64,000 nt of DNA from Pseudomonas siliginis (GTDB lineage: Bacteria; Pseudomonadota; Gammaproteobacteria; Pseudomonadales; Pseudomonadaceae): the NCBI RefSeq assembly GCF_019145195.1, contig NZ_JAHSTW010000004.1:332812-396811 (forward strand), given 5' to 3'. Both the position numbers and the translations under genes were made by a program. The notes below the pieces were generated by a model, which made no database searches, had not been told where the DNA came from, and saw nothing but the letters and a program-made list of their open reading frames with translations. Positions 55,501-63,170 of the stretch are shown piece after piece. The first letter of the stretch is position 1; each line of letters begins with the position of its first letter.

Positions 55501-56056
55501 GATGTTTGGGGACGTGCACGTGTTGCAGATCAAGCGACTGTGCGGCACTCAGAAGTTTGACAAGTTTGTCGCGGTAATTGCCGGATACAGTCTCTGCGGC
55601 ATTCTCCCTCAAGAGCCGGGGAGCAGTGAGCGGGCGCTGGCTGGCTATTTCAAACAGGAGCGTGGGCAACAAGTAGCTATCGCTGCCCGTTGAAGTTTTC
55701 AGATAGTGCTCAACTTTATTGGCATCGAACTGCAGGGCATTGATAAAAGAACGTTTTGGTCGGCGAAAGAAACTGTTCTCGCCATTCAATGGCTGACCAT
55801 CAATGGTCGCGCCTAATCCGTCGAGTGCAGTACGGGTAATCGAAATGTCGCCAATTTCAAAAGGGCCGAACACTTCGTCCACCATTTGCAACTGACTCGA
55901 TTTTTCGTTAGTTCGGCTCTGATCGATGGTTGAGGGCTTGTATTCGTTGGCTTCATAGCCCAGATCCATGATTATTACGGTATCGGAAACAGGTTGCAGA
56001 TCCGCATGTATTGAAGGGTCGGTTTGTGCTGTCGCTTCGCTTATCAGTGTGGCCAT
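52535..56056 (-). CDS. Predicted pore-forming toxin with Tcd/Mcf-type region and RTX-like repeats
   Basis: A 1173-residue protein starting at ATG 56056 with AAGGAAG upstream. Residues about 185-400 contain long hydrophobic helices and a GVGIQ/YATLGSSVGIQGFGIFMG block that resembles the TcdA/TcdB pore-forming (translocation) domain also present in Mcf/FitD insecticidal toxins. Then come RTX-like nonapeptide calcium-binding repeats: LSGGEENDQFLF, LSGGAGNDTLVLGG, IEAGAGDDQIFLS and SGGAGTDQYYIA (about 520-710). The rest (about 720-1173) is beta-rich and not recognised. No signal peptide is present, as in RTX proteins exported by type I systems, but no T1SS genes lie nearby. It is visibly less G+C-rich than the neighbours and interrupts the purine genes, consistent with acquisition. 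Confidence 0.75.
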   Translation of the reverse strand: MATLISEATAQTDPSIHADLQPVSDTVIIMDLGYEANEYKPSTIDQSRTNEKSSQLQMVDEVFGPFEIGDISITRTALDGLGATIDGQPLNGENSFFRRPKRSFINALQFDANKVEHYLKTSTGSDSYLLPTLLFEIASQRPLTAPRLLRENAAETVSGNYRDKLVKLLSAAQSLDLQHVHVPKHHPRWAALTKSYATLGSSVGIQGFGIFMGIRGVVDAIKAENTAEIAINSAGIVSELGSIAADVAVSKIATQMLTAGQSAYRDFAKTRFALRLGRSGGLVGGMLTLPFDIFTAVRSMNAAQNATGKEAMDHYVSAGLSITSAAMTVILGSAAMAGFSFAGPVGLAAGAILAIGSQVYGAVRIVDDIDDYIELTVDERWRSGWFSFCMMEVDQNVQNRYIKAKTLLQHSLQLKKTARTLLDGPLKETTEAIVNGKFDVRLKPTRVWKRNWWTKQDAWESVNVPEVVGTDDIIDARAGVTKDTPGAELGVAAEGKNVLWFISEGNDSIRGVEKKPNTFHYKSGKKQLSGGEENDQFLFENAADFLERGRHVADHSTLSGGAGNDTLVLGGSYSSRNTNRTGYDVDLLAGALQIITSDVDADNNRISILHSLLDGIENVETVHRAASVVTGSAQNNIIKSRGSDVIEAGAGDDQIFLSHERAKASGGAGTDQYYIAHVAGRFSIVDDGEQTSYIVMNWRKELIESWYIEGNDLVIRSGFETSDHLKNVLTIHDVYTNTEHTRKLQNKNLVFVTSDDFHFRLELPDTIPDGQTVEITEIFLKRGKPVNPIIIYAAECWIRHRKPAAYYVPRTGKTTTFYAVLRSDVITRIYLDFRSDELTKAKAHFFSDRPKSYHLTVGCHLVYHFGAKSIKLNYYSAARNEDDHDNITKILRTMAVRPFSRYVLIFKDGVVADAELTAQTEIAPAFTDFTVSRDWVTQMKLPLEVRSQRYFHNLAEKAAEPMGRTRVCATPIRLAVQTDMDNYEGEGSSYLIHVLPDMTIKLSTPGALADAKVRLPYSSTWELDATQLGKVEIRLEENRLSIGTTTFYLPVYGSEDLIDQIRVITTGGVVHTVDLVFDRIYLDGLDARFFEEPDASKALPPYLAALANDEVKVWNVICVNDETARVGYNLAAHGWVLRADKSRIEKSALRVVNRCSHQTNIFRPVSLMKVPPA

Positions 56057-56249
56057 TAGAACTTCCTTGTTCCGGCAATTGTCGTTAAGGCGAAGAATAT
56101 TACGTTGGCTTTTCCAGAGCTGTATATCGGTGGGTTGTTGCTATCTATTGCGTATCAAAGTTTGAATGTTGTTCGAATTGAATTGATTCAAAACAACACA
56201 TCATCCCGCCCGAGATCCGTTCCGGCAGGATGATCAATAGTGGCGCTTT

Positions 56250-56879
56250 TCAGTGGCTGCCAAGCAACGACGCGGCACCAGCACCGCCAAACAGTCCGGC
56301 ACTGACCCGATTGAACCAACTCTGGCCCTTGCCGCTGCGCAGATAACGTGCGGCGCCGTGGGCTCCCAGGCCGTAGGCAAGTTTGCAGCACAGATCGAGC
56401 ACTACCCAGGTCGCGATCATGATCAGCAATTGCGGCAGAAAAGGTTGCTCAGCGCGGAGGAACTGCGGCAGAAACGCGGCGAAAAACAGGATGTCCTTCG
56501 GATTGCTCGCTCCCAGTACAAAAGCGCGCCCGAACAATGTGCGAAAGCGCGGCACCGGTGCAGACTCAGGTACTTCTGCGCCCGTCGATGGCTGCCGCGA
56601 TTGCTGCCAGCTCTGCCAGGCGAGGTAGAACAGGTACAGCGCACCGACTATTTTCAGCGCGCTGAACAACTGCTCCGAAGCCATTAGCAATGCGCCGAGG
56701 CCAAGTGCCGACGCGCTGAGCAGGCAGATCGAGGCGATCACGCCACCCAGGAACGCGGGGTACGACCGGCGCAAGCCGTAATTCAGACTGTTGCTGATCA
56801 TCAGCAATGACAGCGGTCCCGGGATCAGGATCACCACCAGCGCAGCGCCACTGAACAGCAGCCAGGTTTCCAGACTCAT
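56250..56879 (-). CDS. LysE/RhtB-family amino-acid exporter
   Basis: A 209-residue inner-membrane protein with six hydrophobic helices and the LysE/RhtB N-terminal GPLSLLMISNSLNYG motif, followed by GASNPKDILFFAAFLPQF. Exporters of this family expel amino acids such as lysine, threonine or homoserine lactones. It lies between the purine permease and the toxin-like gene on the same strand. Confidence 0.88.
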   Translation of the reverse strand: MSLETWLLFSGAALVVILIPGPLSLLMISNSLNYGLRRSYPAFLGGVIASICLLSASALGLGALLMASEQLFSALKIVGALYLFYLAWQSWQQSRQPSTGAEVPESAPVPRFRTLFGRAFVLGASNPKDILFFAAFLPQFLRAEQPFLPQLLIMIATWVVLDLCCKLAYGLGAHGAARYLRSGKGQSWFNRVSAGLFGGAGAASLLGSH

Positions 56880-56964
56880 CGTATTGCTCCTTTGTTGTTA
56901 TCGGGATGTGCAAAAGCCCCACCGGTGAGGGTGAGGCTGGTTTGAAGCCTGAACCGCGCAGCGT

Positions 56965-58314
56965 TTACAGGAAGATGAACTTGGCGATGAAGATCGCGCA
57001 GAGCACCCACAGGCTGACGGAAATTTCCTTGTACTTGCCGGTGCCGGCCTTCAACGCGACGTAAGTGATGAAGCCCAGTGCGATACCGTCGGCGACCGAA
57101 AAGGTCAGCGGCATCATGATCGCCGTGACGATCGCCGGAATGGCGTCGGTCGCTTCGTCCCATTCGATGTGGGCCATACCGCCCATCATCAGCATCGCCA
57201 CGTAGATCAGTGCACCGGCCGTGGCATAAGCGGGAATCATGCCAGCCAGCGGTGCGAAAAACATGGCTGCTATAAATAGCACACCCACGGTAACTGCGGT
57301 AAGACCAGTCCGACCACCAGCGGCGACGCCAGCGGCACTTTCCACGTAACTTGTCACGGGTGGAACCCCCACCACGGCGCCGAATACGCTGGATGCGCTG
57401 TCAGCCTTCATCGCCCGCGAGAGGTTTTCGATACGACCGTCAGCCGCCACCAGGTTGGCGCGCTGGGCCACGCCCATCAGCGTACCGGCGGTGTCGAACA
57501 TGTGCACGAAGAGGAAGGCGAGTACCACGCTGATCATGCTGACGTTGAACACGCCGGCGACGTTCATTGCCATCCAGGTCGGCGCCAGGCTCGGTGGCGC
57601 GGACATGATGCCCTCGTAGTGCACCAGACCCAGGCCCCAACCGGCGAGGGTGACGGTGATGATGCTGATCAGGATCGCACCGAACACGCGGTGGTAACTG
57701 AGGATCGCGATCATCAGGAAGCAGATCGCGGCGAGCAGCGGACCGGGTTCACGAAGCGAACCCAGCTTGATCAGCGTCGCCGGGCTGTCGACAACGATAC
57801 CGGCCGTCTTCAGACCGATCAGGCCCAGAAACAGACCGACACCGGCGCCCATCGCGAACCGCAGGCTGACCGGGATACTGTTGAGCAGCCACTCGCGAAT
57901 CCGCGAAAAGGTCAGGAACATGAACAGCACGCCCGAGACAAACACCGCGCCGAGGGCGGTTTCCCAGTTGTAGCCCATGGTGCCGACCACGGTGTAGGTG
58001 AAGAAAGCGTTGAGGCCCATGCCCGGCGCCAGGCCGACCGGCCAGTTGGCGTACAGCCCCATCAACAGGCAGCCCAATGCGGCGGCGATACAGGTGGCAA
58101 CGAAGGCTGCACCGTGATCGATGCCGGCATCGGCCATGATGTTCGGGTTGACGAAGATGATGTAAGCCATGGTGATGAAGGTTGTCAGACCGGCAATCAG
58201 CTCGGTCTTCACCGTGGTGCCATGCAAGCTGAGTTTGAACAGACGCTCCAGCAGGCCATTGCGTAATGGCGGCGTGAGCTCGAGCGGCGGTGCTTCGGAT
58301 TTGCGGCTTTCCAC
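56965..58314 (-). CDS. AzgA-type purine (guanine/hypoxanthine/adenine) permease
   Basis: A 449-residue NCS2 protein of the AzgA/PbuG/GhxP branch with about 13 helices. It has the conserved start ELIAGLTTFITMAYIIFVNP, GMGLNAFFTY, FLFVHMFDTAGTLMGVA and GVPPVTSYVESAAGVAAGGRTGLTA. It imports purine bases by proton symport. The promoter region has a TTGTGTACAA palindrome at 58445 that matches the purine-catabolic sites, suggesting coregulation with puuE and uraH. Confidence 0.92.
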   Translation of the reverse strand: MESRKSEAPPLELTPPLRNGLLERLFKLSLHGTTVKTELIAGLTTFITMAYIIFVNPNIMADAGIDHGAAFVATCIAAALGCLLMGLYANWPVGLAPGMGLNAFFTYTVVGTMGYNWETALGAVFVSGVLFMFLTFSRIREWLLNSIPVSLRFAMGAGVGLFLGLIGLKTAGIVVDSPATLIKLGSLREPGPLLAAICFLMIAILSYHRVFGAILISIITVTLAGWGLGLVHYEGIMSAPPSLAPTWMAMNVAGVFNVSMISVVLAFLFVHMFDTAGTLMGVAQRANLVAADGRIENLSRAMKADSASSVFGAVVGVPPVTSYVESAAGVAAGGRTGLTAVTVGVLFIAAMFFAPLAGMIPAYATAGALIYVAMLMMGGMAHIEWDEATDAIPAIVTAIMMPLTFSVADGIALGFITYVALKAGTGKYKEISVSLWVLCAIFIAKFIFL

Positions 58315-58403
58315 AGCGAGTACTCCTCAAGAGTTTTATTGTTATTTCCAGGGCCGGACCCATGAGGGGTGGCAGCGGCCCTTTGAGGCATACGCGAATT
58401 TGT

Positions 58404-58417
58404 TGACCGTATAGTCA
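58404..58417. promoter_or_regulatory. Palindrome TGAC-N6-GTCA upstream of the purine permease
   Basis: TGACCGTATAGTCA is an inverted repeat about 95 bases before the permease start, in a GTTGACCGTATAGTCAGG context that could also be part of a promoter. Possibly a second operator. Confidence 0.4.
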
Positions 58418-58444
58418 GGAACTCGCACGCAGTGGATTATGCTT

Positions 58445-58454
58445 TTGTGTACAA
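58445..58454. promoter_or_regulatory. Palindrome TTGTGTACAA upstream of the purine permease
   Basis: Identical to the site at 49979, 131 bases from the permease start, like that site is 131 bases from uraH. Confidence 0.6.
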
Positions 58455-58526
58455 ATAAAGCAAATATTGTTTTTTGTTTTGTCGGCGATTTTTTTGCCGA
58501 TAGGGATATATGGCTATCAGGATGGC

Positions 58527-58591
58527 TTCGCGAGCAGGCTCGCTGCCTCCTTTGTAATGCGCTTCCCTGTGGGAGCGAGCCTGCTCGCGAA
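58527..58591. repeat. REPIN-type inverted pair, left unit degenerate
   Basis: A degenerate unit at 58527-58548 (ends GCTGCC instead of GCTCCC) and a standard inverted unit at 58568-58591, in the gap before the MarR gene end. Confidence 0.8.
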
Positions 58592-58604
58592 GAGGGCGGT
58601 CTTA

Positions 58605-59051
58605 TCACTCGAGATACGTCTGACTGCCCCCAAGCGCCAGATTCACCGCCAACCACCCATTCACCGCCGCTTCCCCAGCCTCGGCAAACACCCGCTCGAG
58701 CAATTTCACCTGCTCACGGCGCAGCGCTTGCTCGAACTTCGCACCTTCGGCCGTCAACTCAAGCAGGCGCTTACGCTTGTCCGTCTGCGAAGCGACGCTG
58801 TCGACCAGATGCATATCCTGCAACTGGCGCAGGGGCATGTTTAGCGCCTGTTTGCTCACTCCCAGCAGGGCCAGCAACTCTTTCACGCTGAGGTTCGGAT
58901 AGCGCGCGATGAAAAACACGATGCGTTGATGCACTCGCGAGAGGCCGCGGCGCTCGAGCATTTCATCAGCCTTGGCAGTGAATGCCTGATAGCCGAAGAA
59001 AAACGCTTCCATGGCCTGTTGCTGAGTGGAGGGGTTCTTAAGGTCAAGCAT
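58605..59051 (-). CDS. MarR-family transcriptional regulator
   Basis: A 148-residue protein with a winged-helix MarR core: RGLSRVHQRIVFFIARYPNLSV (helices), LLALLGVSKQALNMPLRQL (HTH recognition region) and the wing SQTDKRKRLLELTAEG. The ATG at 59051 is preferred over the TTG at 59069. It is divergent from the aminotransferase gene, and a palindromic site AGTCAA-N5-TTGACT lies between them. Confidence 0.88.
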   Translation of the reverse strand: MLDLKNPSTQQQAMEAFFFGYQAFTAKADEMLERRGLSRVHQRIVFFIARYPNLSVKELLALLGVSKQALNMPLRQLQDMHLVDSVASQTDKRKRLLELTAEGAKFEQALRREQVKLLERVFAEAGEAAVNGWLAVNLALGGSQTYLE

Positions 59052-59083
59052 GTTGACGTACTCGCTCAAGCTGTCGTAATTTC

Positions 59084-59100
59084 AGTCAACCAGTTTGACT
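59084..59100. promoter_or_regulatory. Candidate MarR operator
   Basis: AGTCAACCAGTTTGACT is a perfect 6-base inverted repeat with a 5-base spacer, lying in the 80-base divergent gap between the MarR and aminotransferase genes and probably overlapping both promoters. Confidence 0.6.
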
Positions 59101-59132
59101 CATTTCCTGCATGCCTTGCTACGGTGACCTCC

Positions 59133-60299
59133 ATGGCTTTTTCCGAACGTGTCTCGCGCCTGAAAAGTTCTTTGATCCGAGAAATCCTCGCCGCCGCCCA
59201 GCGTCCAGAGGTGATGTCGTTTGCCGGCGGTCTGCCCGCTGAGGCGATGTTGCCGAAGGTGGAATGGGCCGAGATGCCGCTGTCGCTGGGGCAGTACGGC
59301 ATGAGCGAAGGCGAGCCGGCCTTGCGCGAGGCGCTGGCGGCAGAGGCGAGGGCGCTGGGCCTTGAATGCGAGGCGAGTCAGGTGCTGGTGGTCAGTGGTT
59401 CCCAGCAAACTCTGGATCTGGCGGCAAAACTGTATATCGACAAGGGCACGGAAATCTTGCTGGAGGCGCCGACTTATCTGGCCGCGCTGCAAATCTTCCA
59501 GCTGTTCGGCGCCGACTGCCTGACCGTGCCGCAAGAAGCCGACGGACCCAACCTGGCGCAACTGCGCAAACGTCTGGAACAACACCGCCCGGCGTTTATC
59601 TACCTGATCCCGACGTTCCAGAATCCTTCCGCCGTGCGCTACAGCGAGGCCAAGCGCGCAGCGGTCGCCGCGTTGCTTGATGAATTCGGCGTCACGCTCA
59701 TTGAAGACGAGCCATACCGCGAACTGACTTTCGATGGTGGCAGTGCCAAACCTATTGCGGCGCGCCTGAAAAAAGCTAGCTGGATCTACACCGGTACCGT
59801 GTCGAAAACCTTGCTCCCGGGTCTACGTGTCGGTTACTTGATCGCCAGTGCGGATCTGTTCCCCCACCTGCTCAAACTCAAGCAATCGGCGGATCTGCAC
59901 ACCAATCGCATCGGTCAGTGGCAGGCGCTGCAATGGATCGGCTCAGAGAAGTATCACCAGCATTTAAGTGAGTTGCGGGATTTCTACCGGCAGCGGCGAG
60001 ATGCGTTTCAGTTGGCGCTGGAAGAGCATTTTGCAGATCTGGCTGAGTGGAACATGCCCCAAGGCGGGCTGTTCTTCTGGCTGACGCTGAAGCAACCGCT
60101 GGATACGCGCACTTTGCTCAATGAGGCGTTGGCCAATGATGTGGCATTCATGCCCGGTGAACCGTTCTTTCCCGAGCCGGACAAGCATCATGGGCATTTG
60201 CGCCTGAATTTCAGCCACATCGATCCGGCGCGGCTGGATGAGGGGTTGAAGCGGTTGGCGGCGGTGGTGCGGCGGGCGCAGATGGAAAGGGCGGCCTAG
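59133..60299 (+). CDS. PLP-dependent aminotransferase (class I/II, MocR-free)
   Basis: A 388-residue aminotransferase starting at ATG 59133 (GGTGA upstream); upstream in-frame codons overlap the MarR gene. It has AGGLPAEAMLP, a TFQNPSAVRYS substrate loop, LIEDEPYRELTF (PLP-ring Asp-Tyr) and the catalytic lysine in YTGTVSKTLLPGLRVGYL. The lysine-aminoadipate/aromatic aminotransferase I-like group is likely. The substrate is unknown; control by the divergent MarR suggests an inducible role, such as uptake or detoxification of amino acids or aromatic compounds. Confidence 0.88.
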   Translation: MAFSERVSRLKSSLIREILAAAQRPEVMSFAGGLPAEAMLPKVEWAEMPLSLGQYGMSEGEPALREALAAEARALGLECEASQVLVVSGSQQTLDLAAKLYIDKGTEILLEAPTYLAALQIFQLFGADCLTVPQEADGPNLAQLRKRLEQHRPAFIYLIPTFQNPSAVRYSEAKRAAVAALLDEFGVTLIEDEPYRELTFDGGSAKPIAARLKKASWIYTGTVSKTLLPGLRVGYLIASADLFPHLLKLKQSADLHTNRIGQWQALQWIGSEKYHQHLSELRDFYRQRRDAFQLALEEHFADLAEWNMPQGGLFFWLTLKQPLDTRTLLNEALANDVAFMPGEPFFPEPDKHHGHLRLNFSHIDPARLDEGLKRLAAVVRRAQMERAA

Positions 60300-60303
60300 C
60301 AAA

Positions 60304-60327
60304 AACGCCGGCTCAAGGGCCGGCGTT
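60304..60327 (+). terminator. Rho-independent-like terminator of the aminotransferase
   Basis: Stem ACGCCGGC/GGCCGGCGT with a short loop, immediately after the stop codon; T-run weak. Confidence 0.65.
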
Positions 60328-60342
60328 GTCGGTGCGGGCCTC

Positions 60343-60409
60343 TTCGCGAGCAGGCTCGCTCCCACAGAATTGAATGCGTTTCAAGGGTGGGAGCGAGCCC
60401 GCTCGCGAA
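60343..60409. repeat. REPIN-type inverted pair
   Basis: Units at 60343-60366 and 60386-60409 (right unit with GAGCCCGCTC variant). Confidence 0.88.
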
Positions 60410-60436
60410 GGCGGCTATCGCTCCAACCCGTTAACA

Positions 60437-60808
60437 TCAGACCGCCGCAAACCGCTTATCCAGATAATCGATAATCACCTTGGATTCATACATCCAGGTT
60501 GTCTGCCCGTTCTCTTCAATTCGCAGGCAAGGCACTTTGATTCGGCCGCCCTGTTCCAGCAGGGTCTGGCGATCCTGCTCGTTGTTCTTCGCGTCTTTCA
60601 GCGCCACCGGCACATTCAGGCGATGCAGGGCGCGGCGGGTTTTCACGCAGAACGGGCAGGCGTGAAACTGATACAGCGTCAGATCTTTCGCGGCAGCGTC
60701 GACTTGCGCCTGAGCAGCAGCGGGGCGTTTGGTCTTGCCCGGGCGGGTGATGAAATCGATGAAGATAACCAGTTGGCCGAGGCCGACACGAAGCGCTTTG
60801 ACGAACAC
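60437..60808 (-). CDS. Glutaredoxin/GST N-terminal-type thiol protein
   Basis: A 123-residue protein starting at GTG 60808 with GAGG upstream. After an N-terminal hydrophobic segment (VGLGQLVIFIDFITRP) it has a glutaredoxin-like fold: LTLYQFHACPFCVKTRRALH with the CPFC redox centre, KVPCLRIEENGQTTWMYESKVIIDYLDKRF with the cis-Pro and GSH-binding Glu-Ser. It lacks the C-terminal GST helical domain. It may act as a membrane-associated thiol-disulfide reductase. Confidence 0.8.
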   Translation of the reverse strand: MFVKALRVGLGQLVIFIDFITRPGKTKRPAAAQAQVDAAAKDLTLYQFHACPFCVKTRRALHRLNVPVALKDAKNNEQDRQTLLEQGGRIKVPCLRIEENGQTTWMYESKVIIDYLDKRFAAV

Positions 60809-60869
60809 GTTGAAAGCCTCACGGTGCAAATGAAGAAAGGCGCGCAGCTTACCCGATTTTTCACGGGCG

Positions 60870-60901
60870 AAAAAAAACCGGCGATCAACGCCGGCTCTTT
60901 T
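60870..60901 (-). terminator. Rho-independent terminator of folE
   Basis: Minus-strand stem ACCGGCGTTG/...GATCGCCGGT followed by eight Ts, about 10 bases after the folE stop and inside the start region of the glutaredoxin-like gene. Confidence 0.88.
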
Positions 60902-60911
60902 CTGTTGCGAA

Positions 60912-61472
60912 TTACTTGATGAGGCTGAGGAATTCGCTACGGGTTGCCGCGTTTTCACGGAATTCACCGAGCATCACCGAAGTGATCATCGACGAATTCT
61001 GCTTTTCGACGCCGCGCATCATCATGCACATGTGCTTGGCTTCGATCACCACGGCCACGCCCAGCGCGCCGGTGACTTGCATTACCGCGTCGGCGATCTG
61101 GCGGCTGAGGTTTTCCTGAATCTGCAGGCGACGGGCGTACATATCGACGATCCGCGCGACCTTCGACAGGCCCAGCACTTTGCCGCTCGGGATATAGGCG
61201 ACGTGCGCCTTGCCGATGAACGGCAGCAGGTGGTGTTCGCACAACGAATACAGCTCGATGTCCTTGACCAGCACCATTTCGCTGTTGTCGGAGCTGAACA
61301 GGGCACCGTTGGTGACCTCTTCGAGCGTCTGTGCATAACCGCGGCAGAGGTACTGCATGGCTTTGGCGGCACGCTTTGGCGTGTCGAGCAGGCCCTCGCG
61401 GGAGACGTCCTCGCCCAGTTGGCCGAGAATCGCGGTGTAGTTCTGTTCCAGTGTCACAGGGGCTGATTCCAT
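60912..61472 (-). CDS. folE: GTP cyclohydrolase I
   Basis: A 186-residue enzyme with [39 protein letters not shown], which contains the zinc ligands Cys and His, and later [15 protein letters not shown] with the second zinc Cys. It makes dihydroneopterin triphosphate for folate. The start [12 protein letters not shown] at 61472 has no strong ribosome site; upstream in-frame codons continue into the integrase end. Only 7 bases separate it from the stop of the integrase, so an element has inserted right at its 5' end. Confidence 0.95.
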   Translation of the reverse strand: MESAPVTLEQNYTAILGQLGEDVSREGLLDTPKRAAKAMQYLCRGYAQTLEEVTNGALFSSDNSEMVLVKDIELYSLCEHHLLPFIGKAHVAYIPSGKVLGLSKVARIVDMYARRLQIQENLSRQIADAVMQVTGALGVAVVIEAKHMCMMMRGVEKQNSSMITSVMLGEFRENAATRSEFLSLIK

Positions 61473-61479
61473 AAGGGTT

Positions 61480-62688
61480 TCAGAGGGGTACTGTTTCTGC
61501 CTGTACCAATTTTGTACCAATCAAGCTGTATTCAAGCTTCCCGAGCTCACCCCAGTCGGTGCTGGAGTTTATCCATCGGGCGTATGTCGATAGCAACATC
61601 TGAACGCTATGACCGAGCTGAGTGGCAATAAACGCAGGGTTCATACCCGCCATAAGGCACATGGTAGCGTATGTGTGTCGGCAGTTGTATTGCCGGCGGG
61701 CGCGAATGCCCAATTCAGTCAGTGCAGCCTGGAAGTGTTTGTCGGTCACGCTCGATTGTTGGATGAACTCGAAGTTCTTGGTGGGCGGGAACACATACGT
61801 CGATTCGGTGCGTTTGCGCCGGCTTGGCAAAGCACGTTGCTTCGCCAACAGTTCGGCCTGCTCGATGGCGTGCAGTGCTCGGCTGTTGAGCATGACCTGG
61901 CGTCCGTTGCGGGTTTTGGTTCGTTCCTCGATCTTGTAGTCCGCAACGATCCGACACACGTTCACCAGCCGCTTTTCCTTGTCGACCTCTTCCCAGCGCA
62001 GCGCCGCGATCTCGCTGGGGCGCATGCCGGTGTAGAAGGCGAACTCGAAGTAGGCCGCGTAGATCCGCATCGAATGGTTCAGCGTCTTATATAAGTGCTC
62101 GATAATTTGGTTGGCGTCACCCACCGTGAACGGATCGATGGGTTTCTTGGCTTTCACCGGCAGCTCAATTGACTCAACCGGGTTACGGTTGATCAGGCCG
62201 TCTTTCACTGCGGTGCCAAACACGGTAGTCAGGCGCTGGATCGCCGCGCGCTTTACACCCGGCGTCGGCCATTCTGTATTGGCTACTACCTTGCGCAGCA
62301 TCACCGACGTGATGCTGTCCATGGGTAGCATCGCCAGATAGGGCATCCAGTACAGATTGAGCGAGCCAAGGTAGTTCTTTCGAGTCCCGGCCACGATCTC
62401 CCGACTGTTGAGCCACTCCTGGGCGTACTCCCCGAAACGGGGAGTCGCCGAGTAGTTGGAATAGGTGGAGTTGGGGAACAGTTCGGCGTATCGCTGATCA
62501 TCCAGCACGCCGTGCTTGATCAGGCTGGTTACGTTAGCGCGTAGGTCGGCGGCAGCCTTAATCCCCTTCGGCGTTTGGGGATAGGGGAGGGTTTCGCAAC
62601 GGCGTTGCCCGTTCCAGGTGAAGCGAATGCGGACGGACTGTCCAGCAAATTCAACTCCGGTGGGCAATCCCATTGGCTCTCGAGCCAT
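61480..62688 (-). CDS. Tyrosine-family phage integrase
   Basis: A 402-residue recombinase with an N-terminal arm-binding domain ([22 protein letters not shown]), a core-binding SAM-like domain (about 75-180) and the catalytic domain: [14 protein letters not shown] (Arg), [13 protein letters not shown] (His-x-x-Arg type) and [18 protein letters not shown] (His and the nucleophile Tyr). It integrates the element at an attachment site. The start MAREPMGL lies inside the excisionase-like frame, a 160-base overlap. Confidence 0.93.
   Translation of the reverse strand: MAREPMGLPTGVEFAGQSVRIRFTWNGQRRCETLPYPQTPKGIKAAADLRANVTSLIKHGVLDDQRYAELFPNSTYSNYSATPRFGEYAQEWLNSREIVAGTRKNYLGSLNLYWMPYLAMLPMDSITSVMLRKVVANTEWPTPGVKRAAIQRLTTVFGTAVKDGLINRNPVESIELPVKAKKPIDPFTVGDANQIIEHLYKTLNHSMRIYAAYFEFAFYTGMRPSEIAALRWEEVDKEKRLVNVCRIVADYKIEERTKTRNGRQVMLNSRALHAIEQAELLAKQRALPSRRKRTESTYVFPPTKNFEFIQQSSVTDKHFQAALTELGIRARRQYNCRHTYATMCLMAGMNPAFIATQLGHSVQMLLSTYARWINSSTDWGELGKLEYSLIGTKLVQAETVPL
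61488..61535. other. Candidate attachment-site region at the integrase-folE junction
   Basis: The junction between the integrase stop and folE carries two close copies of TTGGTACA (minus strand, spaced by about 9 bases). The host sequence seems to end here, so the attachment core probably lies within or next to this segment. The exact core and its second copy at the far end are outside what can be seen. Confidence 0.4.
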
Positions 62689-63170
62689 GCTTCGTATCTC
62701 CTTAGACTGTAATAAATGCGGCTATCGATGCTGTTCCAAACCCCTTTGGGAATGACGCCTCGGGCGCGCTTGCCTTGCAATGCCCGGCGCGTGGTACCGA
62801 CCAGTTCCGCCATCTTGTCTTCTGGAATCTTGTCGAGGTGATAGGTCGGCAGCGATGGTTCTGCCGCCTCATCACACTGCGTATACCCCTCGGCAAGCTG
62901 TGCGGGCGAGCGTTTCTGAGCGTTCAGCGTTGCATTGGGAGGCGCTGCCCGGCGCAGCTTTTGGTGTGGGGTAGATGCCTCGGTAGCGGCTTGAGGAAAA
63001 GCATTGATGCCTGCTGCTGCGCAGCAGAGGCTTTTAATTTCGTGGGTATCGACTCGCGTGTCGTCGAAGAGCAAAGCGGTCGACATTCGTGCTCGCAGGC
63101 GAGATTGTTCGCCGCATTGCTCTGAGATCCGATAATGAGTTGGTCCGAAGTAGGAGAGCGTGCCGTTCAT
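62529..63170 (-). CDS. Excisionase-like protein
   Basis: A 213-residue protein starting at ATG 63170, which overlaps the stop of the upstream gene (ATGA). Its first 100 residues have no known motif; the stretch [53 protein letters not shown] (about 117-170) has the shape of a phage excisionase/HTH-type DNA-binding region. Its last 40 residues overlap the integrase gene in another frame. It may control the direction of recombination. Confidence 0.6.
   Translation of the reverse strand: MNGTLSYFGPTHYRISEQCGEQSRLRARMSTALLFDDTRVDTHEIKSLCCAAAGINAFPQAATEASTPHQKLRRAAPPNATLNAQKRSPAQLAEGYTQCDEAAEPSLPTYHLDKIPEDKMAELVGTTRRALQGKRARGVIPKGVWNSIDSRIYYSLRRYEAWLESQWDCPPELNLLDSPSAFASPGTGNAVAKPSPIPKRRRGLRLPPTYALT

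Noticed and set aside
61473..61520. Extension of folE to an upstream TTG (16 extra residues)
   Set aside because: The extension would overlap the integrase stop and has no similarity to known FolE N-termini; the ATG at 61472 begins the family-typical sequence.
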